DNA from: Bacteroidales bacterium
Lineage (GTDB): Bacteria > Bacteroidota > Bacteroidia > Bacteroidales > Muribaculaceae
Length of the DNA stretch: 40,524 nucleotides
Assembly: GCA_029224905.1 (NCBI GenBank)
Contig: JAQXVL010000056.1
Coordinates: forward strand, 1-40,524
Direction of reading: 5' to 3'
The notes beneath the pieces were generated by a model. The model worked only from the letters and a program-made list of their open reading frames with translations. It did no database searches and was not told the DNA's origin. This document shows positions 28,180 to 37,711 of the stretch, one piece after another. The first letter of the stretch is position 1; each line of letters begins with the position of its first letter. A program made the translations under genes and the position numbers.

Positions 28180-28384
28180 CTACAGCAACCCGATTGCCAT
28201 TTAACCGCGCCGTAGGCGCCGTCTAACCGCAACCCAGTAGCCTTCTAACCGCAGTAACGCTGCCGTATAGCCGTATCAGCGAAGCTATTTAACCGCAACG
28301 AAGTTGCCGTATAACCGCGCCGTAGGCGCCGTCTAACCGCAACCCTGTTGCCGAATAACCGCAACGAAGTTGCCGCATAACCCC
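28180..28384. repeat. 22-nt-period hairpin repeat array (right copy, 8 units plus degenerate ends), inverted relative to the left array
   Basis: TAACC[arm5][NNN][arm5'][N4] units start at 28202, 28224, 28246, 28268, 28290, 28312, 28334, 28356. Confidence 0.9.
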
Positions 28385-28392
28385 AAAAATTA

Positions 28393-28424
28393 TTTGCTAT
28401 TGCGCTTAGTTTTCACTAATTTTG
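28393..28424 (+). promoter_or_regulatory. Putative metG promoter
   Basis: TTTG (28393-28396) - N20 - TAATTTTG (28417-28424). Confidence 0.65.
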
Positions 28425-28460
28425 CATATTAAACTTGGAAAATAAAAACAGACGCAATAT

Positions 28461-30500
28461 ATGGAAAAGAAATTTCGACGCACAATGGTGACAGCCGCGC
28501 TGCCGTATGCCAACGGTCCGGTGCACATCGGTCACCTTGCCGGAGTCTATGTGCCGGCAGATATCTACGTACGCTACCTCCGCCTCAAAGGCGAAGACGT
28601 TGTCTTCGTGGGCGGTTCTGACGAGCACGGTGTGCCTATCACTATCAAGGCTAAAAAGGAGGGCGTAACGCCGCAAGACATCGTTGACCGCTACCACAAA
28701 ATTATCAAAGAATCTTTCGAAGGTCTCGGCATCTCGTTCGACGTTTATTCGCGTACGACGTCGGAAATTCACGCCCGTACGGCAAGCGATTTTTTCCGCA
28801 AACTCTACGACAAAGGCGAATTCGTCGAAAAGACGTCTATGCAATACTACGACGAAGAGGCGCATCAGTTTCTTGCCGATCGCTACATCGTCGGAACGTG
28901 CCCTCACTGCGGCAACACGCGTGCCTACGGCGACCAATGCGAAGCCTGCGGTACGTCGCTCAACGCTACCGACCTAATCGACCCGAAGTCGGCTATCACC
29001 GGCAACGTGCCCGTTCTTCGCGAGACGAAGCACTGGTATTTGCCGCTCGACAAGTGGGAACCGCGCTTGCGTCAATGGATTTTGGAAGAGCATAAAGAGT
29101 GGCGTCCGAACGTCTACGGTCAGTGTAAGTCGTGGCTCGACCTCGGCTTGCAGCCGCGTGCCGTGAGTCGCGACCTCGATTGGGGTGTGCCCGTGCCGGT
29201 CGAAGGTGCCGAAGGTAAGGTGCTCTACGTGTGGTTCGACGCGCCTATCGGCTATATTTCAAACACTAAGGAGTTGCTTCCCGACACTTGGGAAAAATAT
29301 TGGAAGGCTGAAGATTCGCGCATCGTGCATTTTATCGGTAAAGACAATATCGTGTTCCACTGCATAATTTTCCCGGCAATGCTTATGGCTGAAGGGTCGT
29401 ATCAGTTGCCCGACAACGTGCCTGCCAACGAGTTTCTTAACCTCGAAGGCGACAAGATTTCGACTTCGCGAAACTGGGCTGTGTGGCTCAACGAATATCT
29501 CGAAGATTTGCCCGGCAAGCAAGACGTGTTGCGCTATGTGTTGACGGCAAATGCACCCGAAACGCGCGACAACGACTTCACCTGGAAAGACTTCCAAGCG
29601 CGTAACAACAACGAACTTGTGGCTATCCTCGGCAACTTCGTCAACCGCTCGCTGGTGCTTACTCATAAGTATTTCGAAGGCAAAGTGCCTGCACGTGGCG
29701 AACTTACCGACTACGACCGCGCTACGCTTAACGAGTTTGCCGACGTGAAGGCTACGCTCGAAAAATATCTCGACACATACCGTTTCCGCGATGCGCAGAA
29801 AGAGGCTATGAACCTCGCTCGCATCGGCAACAAATATCTTGCCGACACCGAGCCGTGGAAACTCGCCAAAACCGACATGGGTCGCGTGGCTACGATTATG
29901 AACTTGGCTTTGCAGATTACGGCGAACCTTGCCATCGCTTTCGAGCCGTTCTTGCCGTTTATGTCGAAAAAGTTGCGCACGATTCTCGGTATGCACGAAT
30001 TTTCGTGGAATGCCCTCGGCAGCGTCGACATCCTCTCGGCAGGCGCAACAATCGGTCAGCCCGAACTCTTGTTTGAGAAAATCGGCGACGAGGTTGTTGA
30101 GGCTCAGGTCAAGAAACTTGTCGACATGAAGCGTGCCAATGCGCTTGCCAACTTCGAGCCCAAGCCCGTTGCAGCCCCCGTGGCGTTCGACGAATTTATG
30201 AAGATGGATATTCGTGTAGGTACGGTTTTGGAATGTGAGAAGGTCAAGAAAGCCGACAAATTGCTCAAGTTCCGCATCGATGACGGAATGGGTGGCAGAA
30301 CTATCGTGTCGGGCATTGCGAAATTCTACAACCCGGAAGATTTGGTAGGCAAGCAAGTGTGCTTTGTTGCCAATTTCGAGCCGCGAAAACTCAAGGGCAT
30401 CGAGTCGCAAGGCATGATTCTTTCGGCAGAAAACGCCGACGGCAGCCTTGTTGTAATCGGTCCGCAAGGTCCAGTTGTGCCCGGCTGTCAAGTTGGCTAA
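28461..30500 (+). CDS. metG: Methionyl-tRNA synthetase
   Basis: [30 protein letters not shown]; zinc site [29 protein letters not shown] (KMSKS-like); C-terminal EMAP/tRNA-binding domain. Confidence 0.96.
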   Translation: MEKKFRRTMVTAALPYANGPVHIGHLAGVYVPADIYVRYLRLKGEDVVFVGGSDEHGVPITIKAKKEGVTPQDIVDRYHKIIKESFEGLGISFDVYSRTTSEIHARTASDFFRKLYDKGEFVEKTSMQYYDEEAHQFLADRYIVGTCPHCGNTRAYGDQCEACGTSLNATDLIDPKSAITGNVPVLRETKHWYLPLDKWEPRLRQWILEEHKEWRPNVYGQCKSWLDLGLQPRAVSRDLDWGVPVPVEGAEGKVLYVWFDAPIGYISNTKELLPDTWEKYWKAEDSRIVHFIGKDNIVFHCIIFPAMLMAEGSYQLPDNVPANEFLNLEGDKISTSRNWAVWLNEYLEDLPGKQDVLRYVLTANAPETRDNDFTWKDFQARNNNELVAILGNFVNRSLVLTHKYFEGKVPARGELTDYDRATLNEFADVKATLEKYLDTYRFRDAQKEAMNLARIGNKYLADTEPWKLAKTDMGRVATIMNLALQITANLAIAFEPFLPFMSKKLRTILGMHEFSWNALGSVDILSAGATIGQPELLFEKIGDEVVEAQVKKLVDMKRANALANFEPKPVAAPVAFDEFMKMDIRVGTVLECEKVKKADKLLKFRIDDGMGGRTIVSGIAKFYNPEDLVGKQVCFVANFEPRKLKGIESQGMILSAENADGSLVVIGPQGPVVPGCQVG

Positions 30501-30525
30501 CATACAAAATAACGAGACTGTAGCG

Positions 30526-31836
30526 ATGGAAGAAACCGCAATTACGCTGCTGGAATTCAGCCGTCGGATTGGCGCTCTGATGCGCAGCCCGCAACTTCAG
30601 CGCTGTTGGATTGTTGCCGAAGCCGTCGACGTGACCGTCCGTGGCGGACATTGCTACCTCGAACTCGTTCAGAAAAATGCGACGACCAACGTCGTCGAAG
30701 CAAAAGTGCGCGCAGTGATTTGGGCTAACGTCTACAGTCGCTTGCGCGTCGCTTTTGTGAAAGCCACCGGACAATCCTTGCAATCGGGTATGAAGGTGAT
30801 GGTCGAGGTTAGTGCAAACTTCCACGAGCAATACGGTTTGTCGCTGATTATCACCAATATCAACCCGACCTATACGCTCGGCGATATGGCTCGTCTGCGG
30901 CTGGAAATCATCAACCGACTCAAGCGCGAGGGCATCATCGACCTCAACAAACGCTTGCCGTGGTGCGACGCGCCGCAGCGCATTGCCGTTGTGTCGGCTG
31001 ACTCGGCTGCCGGCTACGGCGACTTCATCGACCAACTGCACCGCAATCCTTACGGGCTGGCGTTCTACACAAAACTCTTTCCCGCCTACATGCAGGGCGT
31101 CAACACCGTACCGTCTGTGCTTGCGGCTCTGCGCCGCATCGAAGAGCATCAGCATGAGTTCGACTGCGTTGTTGTGATTCGCGGCGGAGGTGCTACTGCG
31201 GAACTTAACGTGTTCGACAACTATGAACTCGCTGCCGCGCTGGCTCGCTTTCCTTTGCCGACGATTGTCGGCATCGGGCACGACCGCGACTATACCGTGC
31301 TCGACGAGGTGGCTTCGGTGAGGGTAAAAACGCCCACCGCTGCCGCGGAATTTCTCATCGATAAAGGGCAGCAAGCGCTTGCACGGCTTGACGCCATCTC
31401 GCAAACGATTGCCGACATTGCCAATCAGATGCTCGTAGATTCGCGCCGTCAGTTGGACTATATTGCTAACACTATTCCGCTTGCTGTCAAGCAAATAATG
31501 GCAGTTTCGAAGGCGAATCTCTCGAACTACGCTCGGTCGATTCCGCTGTGCGCAAAGTCGCGCATCGACACCTCCGAAAAAGATTTGCAACTCTATCTCG
31601 TCAAGACCCGCCAGGCGGTCGAAGCGGCTATGAACCGTGAGCGCCATCGTTTGGAGGTCTTTACAACTCAAGTCGAACTGCTTTCGCCTCGGCAGGTGTT
31701 GCGCCGCGGATACTCGTTGGTGATGCGCGAAGGAAAGTTTGTCACCAATGCTTCACAACTAAAACCCGGCGACACCATTGTGACGCATTTCGCCTCGGGA
31801 AAAGCATACTCAACTATTAATGATATTAAAGAATAA
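30526..31836 (+). CDS. xseA: Exodeoxyribonuclease VII large subunit
   Basis: ITLLEFSRRIGALMRSPQLQRCWIVAEAVDVTVRGGHCYLELVQ; VIRGGGATAELNVFDNYELAAALARFPLPTIVGIGHDRDYTVLDEVA. ATG 30526 preferred. Confidence 0.93.
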   Translation: MEETAITLLEFSRRIGALMRSPQLQRCWIVAEAVDVTVRGGHCYLELVQKNATTNVVEAKVRAVIWANVYSRLRVAFVKATGQSLQSGMKVMVEVSANFHEQYGLSLIITNINPTYTLGDMARLRLEIINRLKREGIIDLNKRLPWCDAPQRIAVVSADSAAGYGDFIDQLHRNPYGLAFYTKLFPAYMQGVNTVPSVLAALRRIEEHQHEFDCVVVIRGGGATAELNVFDNYELAAALARFPLPTIVGIGHDRDYTVLDEVASVRVKTPTAAAEFLIDKGQQALARLDAISQTIADIANQMLVDSRRQLDYIANTIPLAVKQIMAVSKANLSNYARSIPLCAKSRIDTSEKDLQLYLVKTRQAVEAAMNRERHRLEVFTTQVELLSPRQVLRRGYSLVMREGKFVTNASQLKPGDTIVTHFASGKAYSTINDIKE

Positions 31837-31840
31837 GAAT

Positions 31841-32047
31841 ATGGAGGAAAAAGATATAACAAAGATGACCTACAGCGAAGCCGTCGACGAACTTGAGCGC
31901 ATCGTAGCCGAAATGCAGTCCGACCGCTGTAGCATCGACAACTTGTCGCGCTACACGTCGCGTTCGCTCGAGTTGCTCAAGGCTTGCAAGGCTCGCTTGA
32001 CAAAGACCGACGAAGAACTCAAGAAAATCCTCGAACAAATCGACTGA
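31841..32047 (+). CDS. xseB: Exodeoxyribonuclease VII small subunit
   Basis: TYSEAVDELERIVAEMQSDRCSIDNLSRYTSRSLELLKACKARLTKTDEELKKILEQ. Confidence 0.9.
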   Translation: MEEKDITKMTYSEAVDELERIVAEMQSDRCSIDNLSRYTSRSLELLKACKARLTKTDEELKKILEQID

Positions 32048-32052
32048 CGCCG

Positions 32053-33166
32053 CTATTCGCCTGCGGCAAATTCCATAAGGTAGGCTTTGATAAATCCGTC
32101 AAGGTCGCCGTCCATCACGCCTTGCACGTCGCTCGTTTGGTAGCCCGTGCGATGGTCTTTGACACGGCGGTCGTCGAACACGTAACTGCGTATCTGCGAA
32201 CCCCACTCAATTTTCTTCTTGCCGGCTTCGATTTTCGCTTGCTCTGCCATGCGGCGTTGCAATTCCATGTCGTAGAGTTGCGAACGGAGTAGGCGCATCG
32301 CATTTTCGCGGTTGTCGAGTTGCGAGCGCGTTTCGGTGTTTTCGATAAGAATTTCGCGGACTTCGCCCGTGTCGGGGTCTTTATAGTTGTAGCGCAGACG
32401 CACGCCGGTTTCCACTTTGTTGACGTTCTGACCTCCGGCGCCACCGCTTCGGAATGTGTCCCACGAAATGTCGGCGGGATTGATTTGCACCTCGATTGAG
32501 TCGTCGACAAGCGGCGTTACAAACACCGACGCAAACGACGTCATTCGCTTGCCTTGTGCGTTGAACGGCGACACGCGCACCAGTCGATGCACGCCGTTTT
32601 CGCTCTTCATATAGCCGTATGCCATGTCGCCTTCGACTTGGATGGTTACCGACTTTATGCCGGCTTCGTCGCCTTCAACCAAGTGGACTATCGTTGTCTT
32701 ATATTTGTGGTTTTCGCACCAGCGTAGATACATACGCATCAGCATTTGCGCCCAGTCTTGGCTTTCGGTACCGCCGGCGCCGGAGTTGATTTTCAGCACG
32801 GCTCCGAGCTTATCTTCTTCGCGGCGCAGCATGTTGCGCAGCTCTACTTTCTCGAAGGTCTCAATCACTTTTGCATACATCTCGTCGACTTCCGCTTCGG
32901 TGATAAGTCCTTCTTTGACAAAGTCGAACGCCAAAGCCAGTTCGTCGACCATCTTCGAAATCTCTTCGTAGCTGTCAATCCAGTAATGCAATTCTTTGAC
33001 TTTGCGCATTTGCTTTTCGGCGGCTTTTTGGTCGCTCCAAAAGTCGGGCACATGGGTGCGCAATTCCTCTTCTTCTACTTCGACACGCTTGCTGTCGATG
33101 TCAAAGATACCTCCTCAACGCCAACTTGCGTTCTTCTGTCTCTTTTAGCTGGTCAGGTGTAATCAT
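32053..33166 (-). CDS. prfB: Peptide chain release factor 2, expressed through +1 programmed frameshift
   Basis: SPF and GGQ motifs (VSPFNAQGKRMTSFASVFV, SGGAGGQNVNKVETGVRL). Upstream frame MITPDQLKETEERKLALRRYL then TGA at 33103-33101 in AGGAGGTATCTTTGAC; +1 frame continues DIDSKRVEVEEEELRTHVPDFW. Confidence 0.95.
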
Positions 33167-33284
33167 CTGCAAAATTTTCCGCGAAGTTCGGACTTTTTCG
33201 GCGAAAAGTCAAAAATATTGGCTAAAAAGTGAAGTTTCGGAAATAAAATCCGTAAATTTGCACAGATTATGTTTCGATACCGAA

Positions 33285-35108
33285 ATGCTGAACCAAATTA
33301 AGCGATATATTTTCACCTATCTGTTTGTACTTGTGGTATTCGCCATCGAGCGAGCCGTATTTGTCGGCGTCTACAGCAGTACAATCAACCTCGCCGGGGT
33401 GGCTGACTTCTTCAGCATCCTTGCTCACGGCGTGCCGATGGACTTGGCAGTGGCGGGCTATCTGACCATTCTGCCCGGGCTGTTGCTCGTCGTCGAATCG
33501 GCGCTCAACCAACGCAAAAAATGGCTCAAGTGGGTCGAAACGGGCTATCTTATCTTGGCAAGCCTCATCGTGTCGCTGATATTTGTCGTCGACCTTATGC
33601 TGTACGACTATTGGGGATTCCGTCTCGACATGACCCCGGTTTTCTACTTCACCTCGTCGCCTGCCGACGCGCTGGCAAGCATCTCCGCATGGGCTGCTGT
33701 CGGCGGTTTTGCCGTTGTGCTACTCTGGGCAGCCGCTGTGTTTGTCGGCTTATACTTTCTTTATGTAAAGCCTGAATTTGCTCGCCCTGAGCGCCGCCGT
33801 TGGCTTACGTCGGCTGTTATGCTGCTTGCCACAGCGGCTCTGTTTATCCCCATCCGCGGTGGATTTACCGTGTCGACGATGAACCTCAGCAAGGCATATT
33901 TCAGCCAAAATCAAGGCTACAACCATGCCGCCATCAATCCCGCATTCAGCCTGCTCTACAGCGCTTCGCACCAAACCGATTTCGGTACGCAATTTCGCTA
34001 CCTTACCGACCAACGGCGTGCGGAAGTTATGGCGCAGATTGCTCCGACGGCTGACAATTCCGACGTTCCGACGATTCTCAACACAACTCGTCCCGACGTT
34101 ATCATTGTGATTCTTGAAAGTTTTTCGAACCATATACTGCCCGTCACAGGGGGCGAACCGATTGCGATGAGCCTCGACAGCATCGCCCGCCAAGGCTTGA
34201 CGTTCACGCGGTTTTATGCCAACTCGTTCCGCACCGACCGCGGCTTGACGTCAATCATCAGCGGCTATCCCGCTCAGCCCACGACGAGCATAATGAAATA
34301 CGTCGAAAAAGCCGAGACGCTGCCGTCGATACCCAAAAGTATGAAAGCGGCAGGCTACGACCCGGCATACTACTATGGCGGCGACGCCGATTTTACCAAC
34401 ATGAACGCCTACTTGGTGTCGTGCGGCTTTGAGCGAATCATCAGCGACAAAGATTTCGCGCTTTCGCAGAAGATGAGCAAATGGGGCGCAAACGACGGCG
34501 ACCTCGTCGACCGTTTTCTTGCCGACTATCTTGCCGAGAAGCCCGCAAAGCCGCGTCTGCGCATCGTGCAAACGTCGAGTAGTCACGAGCCTTTCAACGT
34601 GCCCTACAACCGCTTTGCCGACCCGCGTGCAAATGCCTTTGCCTACGCCGACGCTGCAGTCGGGCGGCTTGTGCGCACCATTCGCCAAAAAGGCAACTGG
34701 GCAAACACGCTCTTCGTTTTTGTCCCCGACCACTACGGCTGCTACCCCGAACTGACCGACAAAGCCGCTCGTCACGCCATTCCGCTGATTTTCGCAGGTG
34801 GTGCGCTCGCGCGTACAGGCATCGATGATACCTACGCTTCGCAAATCGACTTGGCTGCAACCCTGCTCTGTCAGTTAGGCATCGGCCATAGCGAATTCGC
34901 GTTCAGCAAAAACGTGCTTAACCCGAATTCGCCGCATTTCGCCTACATCTCCGAGCCGGGAATCTTCGGCATCATCTCTGAGGAAAATACCTACATATAC
35001 AACTACGAGGCAGAGTCTGCCATCGTCGACACAGGTGCGACTTCCTTCAATGCCGAACGTGCCAAGGCTTTCATCCAAACCCTTTACAACGACTTAGATA
35101 AACGCTGA
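33285..35108 (+). CDS. LTA synthase-like membrane sulfatase/phosphotransferase
   Basis: N-terminal TM helices, then DVIIVILESFSNHILPVTGG, FYANSFRTDRGLTSIISGYPAQP, FVFVPDHYGCYPE. ATG 33285 is more plausible than track start 33126. Confidence 0.9.
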   Translation: MLNQIKRYIFTYLFVLVVFAIERAVFVGVYSSTINLAGVADFFSILAHGVPMDLAVAGYLTILPGLLLVVESALNQRKKWLKWVETGYLILASLIVSLIFVVDLMLYDYWGFRLDMTPVFYFTSSPADALASISAWAAVGGFAVVLLWAAAVFVGLYFLYVKPEFARPERRRWLTSAVMLLATAALFIPIRGGFTVSTMNLSKAYFSQNQGYNHAAINPAFSLLYSASHQTDFGTQFRYLTDQRRAEVMAQIAPTADNSDVPTILNTTRPDVIIVILESFSNHILPVTGGEPIAMSLDSIARQGLTFTRFYANSFRTDRGLTSIISGYPAQPTTSIMKYVEKAETLPSIPKSMKAAGYDPAYYYGGDADFTNMNAYLVSCGFERIISDKDFALSQKMSKWGANDGDLVDRFLADYLAEKPAKPRLRIVQTSSSHEPFNVPYNRFADPRANAFAYADAAVGRLVRTIRQKGNWANTLFVFVPDHYGCYPELTDKAARHAIPLIFAGGALARTGIDDTYASQIDLAATLLCQLGIGHSEFAFSKNVLNPNSPHFAYISEPGIFGIISEENTYIYNYEAESAIVDTGATSFNAERAKAFIQTLYNDLDKR

Positions 35109-35109
35109 C

Positions 35110-35781
35110 ATGATAGAACTCTTACGAAGCATAGATACCGAGATTTTTCTCTCGCTCAACAATCTCAATACTCCGTTTTGGGACTCGTTTATGAGTATCT
35201 TTTCGGGGAAAATGATTTGGGCGCCTATGTATGCGACTATTGTCTACATCCTCTATACGAACCTCGACAAGCGCACCGCCACGTTCTATTCGCTGGCGAT
35301 AATCTTGACCATCGCCCTTGCCGACATGACATGCGCACGCATGTTGCGTCCTATGGCGGAGCGTCTGCGCCCGGCGAACCTCGACAACCCGATTTCAGGT
35401 ATGGTCCACATCGTGGGCAACTATCGCGGCGGCATCTACGGATTTCCTTCGTGCCACGCCGCCAATTCGTTCGGACTTGCCACGATTCTGTCGCTAATCA
35501 TCAGGAAGCGAACGCTCGCCGTGTTTATCTTCCTTTGGGCTACTGTCAACGCCTATTCGCGCCTCTATCTCGGCGTGCACTACACGGGCGACTTGCTCGT
35601 CGGTGCCATTATCGGCTCGCTCATTGCAATCGGCGTCTATTGGTTGGCGCAACGCATCGCTCGCCGACGTCTCGGCTATAGCCGTGCCTCTTTCACACAG
35701 TCGTACGTCCTCCCGGCTGTAGGACTTACAACCGTTTTCTGCATAGCCGTCTATTCGTTTACAGTATATTTCCGCTGGTAA
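35110..35781 (+). CDS. PAP2-family phosphatase, membrane
   Basis: ARMLRPMAERLRPAN, GGIYGFPSCHAANSFGLATI, SRLYLGVHYTGDLLVGAIIG. Confidence 0.92.
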   Translation: MIELLRSIDTEIFLSLNNLNTPFWDSFMSIFSGKMIWAPMYATIVYILYTNLDKRTATFYSLAIILTIALADMTCARMLRPMAERLRPANLDNPISGMVHIVGNYRGGIYGFPSCHAANSFGLATILSLIIRKRTLAVFIFLWATVNAYSRLYLGVHYTGDLLVGAIIGSLIAIGVYWLAQRIARRRLGYSRASFTQSYVLPAVGLTTVFCIAVYSFTVYFRW

Positions 35782-35868
35782 AAGCGCTCTAAGCCTCGTC
35801 GCAATTTTGCCGACGAAGGTTGCGAGTGTGAGATTTCTTTACTATTTTTGCAGAACGAAAATCGGAAC

Positions 35869-35940
35869 GCACCCATAGTTCAATGGATAGAATATCGGAT
35901 TCCGGTTCCGACGATTGGGGTTCGACTCCCCATGGGTGTA
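35869..35940 (+). tRNA. tRNA-Arg (anticodon CCG)
   Basis: Cloverleaf: acceptor GCACCCA/TGGGTGT, anticodon stem-loop TCGGA-TTCCGGT-TCCGA, T arm GGGG-TTCGACT-CCCC; 3' CCA not encoded. Confidence 0.92.
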
Positions 35941-35948
35941 CAAAGAAT

Positions 35949-35991
35949 GAGCGGCACAATCTCAACGAGAACTGCGCCGCTCTTGTTTTTT
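35949..35991 (+). terminator. Intrinsic terminator after tRNA-Arg
   Basis: GAGCGGC ... GCCGCTC followed by TTGTTTTTT. Confidence 0.75.
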
Positions 35992-35994
35992 CCC

Positions 35995-36774
35995 TTATTC
36001 GAGTTGGCGGGCAAATTCAGTTACTTTCGCTTCGAGTTCGGTAGGGTTGAGTCGTAGCGAGAGTTTTCCTTTATAAGCAATCGAGATAGCGCCGGTTTCT
36101 TCCGAAACGACGATAGCCAATGCGTCGGAAAATTGAGAAATGCCCAGAGCCGAGCGGTGGCGTAGTCCGAGTTGTCGCGGCACGTCTTCGTCGTGCGACA
36201 CGGGCAGAATGCATCCGGCAGCGCAGATTCGTTCGCGGTCGATTATCATGGCGCCGTCGTGGAGCGGGCTGTTTTTGAAAAATATGTTTTCGATGAGTCG
36301 GCTGTTGATGTTGGCGTTGATGATGTCGCCGGAGTTTTCATAGTTGTCGAGCGGCACGTTGTTGCGGATTACAATGAGTGCGCCGGTTTTTGATTTCGAC
36401 ATATTGATGCACGAATAGACCAAGGGCAACACCCATTCTTTGGTCTCCTCGCGGTTGTCGCTCTTTTTGCGCTTGAACATTGCGTGGAGGAAGTGCCATC
36501 GCTTGTGCGAGCCTATCTCAACCAGGAATCGCTTGATTTGGTCTTGGAAGATGATGACCAGAATCAGCAATCCGATATTCATAAACTTGTCGAGGATGCG
36601 CCCCGTGAGCTCCATTTGGAGGAATACGGATGCGACAAACCAAACGACGATGAACGAAAGTACACCGAGGAAGATGCTGAGCGTGCCCGATTCTTTCATG
36701 ATTTTGTAGACGTAGAAGAGAATCGTGGCGACGATAAGTATGTCGATTATGTCTTTTATCCCGATGTCGAACAT
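35995..36774 (-). CDS. cdaA: Diadenylate cyclase CdaA (DisA_N)
   Basis: Three N-terminal TM helices; NSPLHDGAMII and GLRHRSALGIS catalytic motifs. Confidence 0.94.
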   Translation of the reverse strand: MFDIGIKDIIDILIVATILFYVYKIMKESGTLSIFLGVLSFIVVWFVASVFLQMELTGRILDKFMNIGLLILVIIFQDQIKRFLVEIGSHKRWHFLHAMFKRKKSDNREETKEWVLPLVYSCINMSKSKTGALIVIRNNVPLDNYENSGDIINANINSRLIENIFFKNSPLHDGAMIIDRERICAAGCILPVSHDEDVPRQLGLRHRSALGISQFSDALAIVVSEETGAISIAYKGKLSLRLNPTELEAKVTEFARQLE

Positions 36775-36790
36775 GGCTTGATGGCTGTTA

Positions 36791-37636
36791 TTATGGGTTT
36801 AACTTGGAAACTATGCGGCAGGCTTCAACGGCTTGGCGCACGTCGTGGACGCGAATAATTGAAGCGCCTTTGAGGAGGCTGACCACGTTGACGGCGGTGG
36901 TTGCGTTGAGCGATTCCGCCGGTGTGGTGCCGAGCAGTCGGTAGAGCATCGACTTGCGCGACATGCCGACCAAGATGGGCAGGTCGAGGGCTTTGAACAC
37001 GTCGAGACGTTCGAGCAACTCGTAGTTTTGGTCAAGCGTTTTGCTGAATCCGAACCCCGGGTCGATGATTATGTCGTTGATGCCGGCAAAAGCAGCTTCG
37101 GAGATTTTTTCGCCGAAATACTGAAGCATATCGCTGACAAGGTCGTCGTAGTCGGTCAGCGACGTCATTGTGTGCGGGTTGCCGCGCATGTGCATCATGA
37201 TGTAAGGCAGGCGGATACGCGCAACGGTTTCAATCATTCGGCTGTCGAGGCAGCCGGCGGCGATGTCGTTGACTATGTCGATACCCCAGTCGTCGTAGCA
37301 GCGTTGCGCCACATCGGCGCGGAATGTGTCGACGGAAACAATGATGTCGGGCGCTTCTTCTTTGACGATGCGCAGACCTCGGCTCAGTCGGCTGTATTCT
37401 TCGTCGGCGCTGATGTCGTCGGCACCGGGGCGCGACGAATAGCCGCCGATGTCGAGCATTTGTGCTCCTTCGTCGACGATAGTGCGAACGCGTCGGCGTA
37501 TGGTTTGCTCGTCGGTGCAGCGGCTGCCGTCGTAGAACGAGTCGGGCGTTACGTTGAGTATGCCCATCACTTGCGGACTGTCTACGCGGTAGAGCGAGCC
37601 GCGGATATTGAGTGTATATGGTTTGAAATAACTCAT
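36791..37636 (-). CDS. folP: Dihydropteroate synthase
   Basis: VMGILNVTPDSFYDGSR, MLDIGGYSSRPGA, DPGFGFSKTLDQNYELL, RVHDVRQAVEA. Confidence 0.96.
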   Translation of the reverse strand: MSYFKPYTLNIRGSLYRVDSPQVMGILNVTPDSFYDGSRCTDEQTIRRRVRTIVDEGAQMLDIGGYSSRPGADDISADEEYSRLSRGLRIVKEEAPDIIVSVDTFRADVAQRCYDDWGIDIVNDIAAGCLDSRMIETVARIRLPYIMMHMRGNPHTMTSLTDYDDLVSDMLQYFGEKISEAAFAGINDIIIDPGFGFSKTLDQNYELLERLDVFKALDLPILVGMSRKSMLYRLLGTTPAESLNATTAVNVVSLLKGASIIRVHDVRQAVEACRIVSKLNP

Positions 37637-37711
37637 CTCATTTCAGTTTCGGGTGCTAAGTTACCGCTTTTTTGTGGCTATTTCAAGACATTTGCCGCTG
37701 AAAATGCGCTC

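Noticed and set aside
28180-28384. CRISPR array
   Set aside because: Period is 22 nt with no unique ~30-nt spacers; the variable parts are self-complementary arms of hairpins and there are no cas genes.
33063-33103. prfB frameshift as a pseudogene or sequencing error
   Set aside because: The break occurs exactly at CTT TGA C with AGGAGG 3 nt upstream, the known RF2 recoding site.
33126-33284. N-terminal extension of the LTA synthase-like protein in the ORF track
   Set aside because: Overlaps the prfB 5' end on the other strand; MLNQIKRYIFTYLFVLVVFAIERAVF at 33285 looks like the true start with a TM helix.
35848-36057. 69-aa ORF over the tRNA-Arg region
   Set aside because: Overlaps a clear tRNA cloverleaf and its terminator, and is antisense to cdaA.
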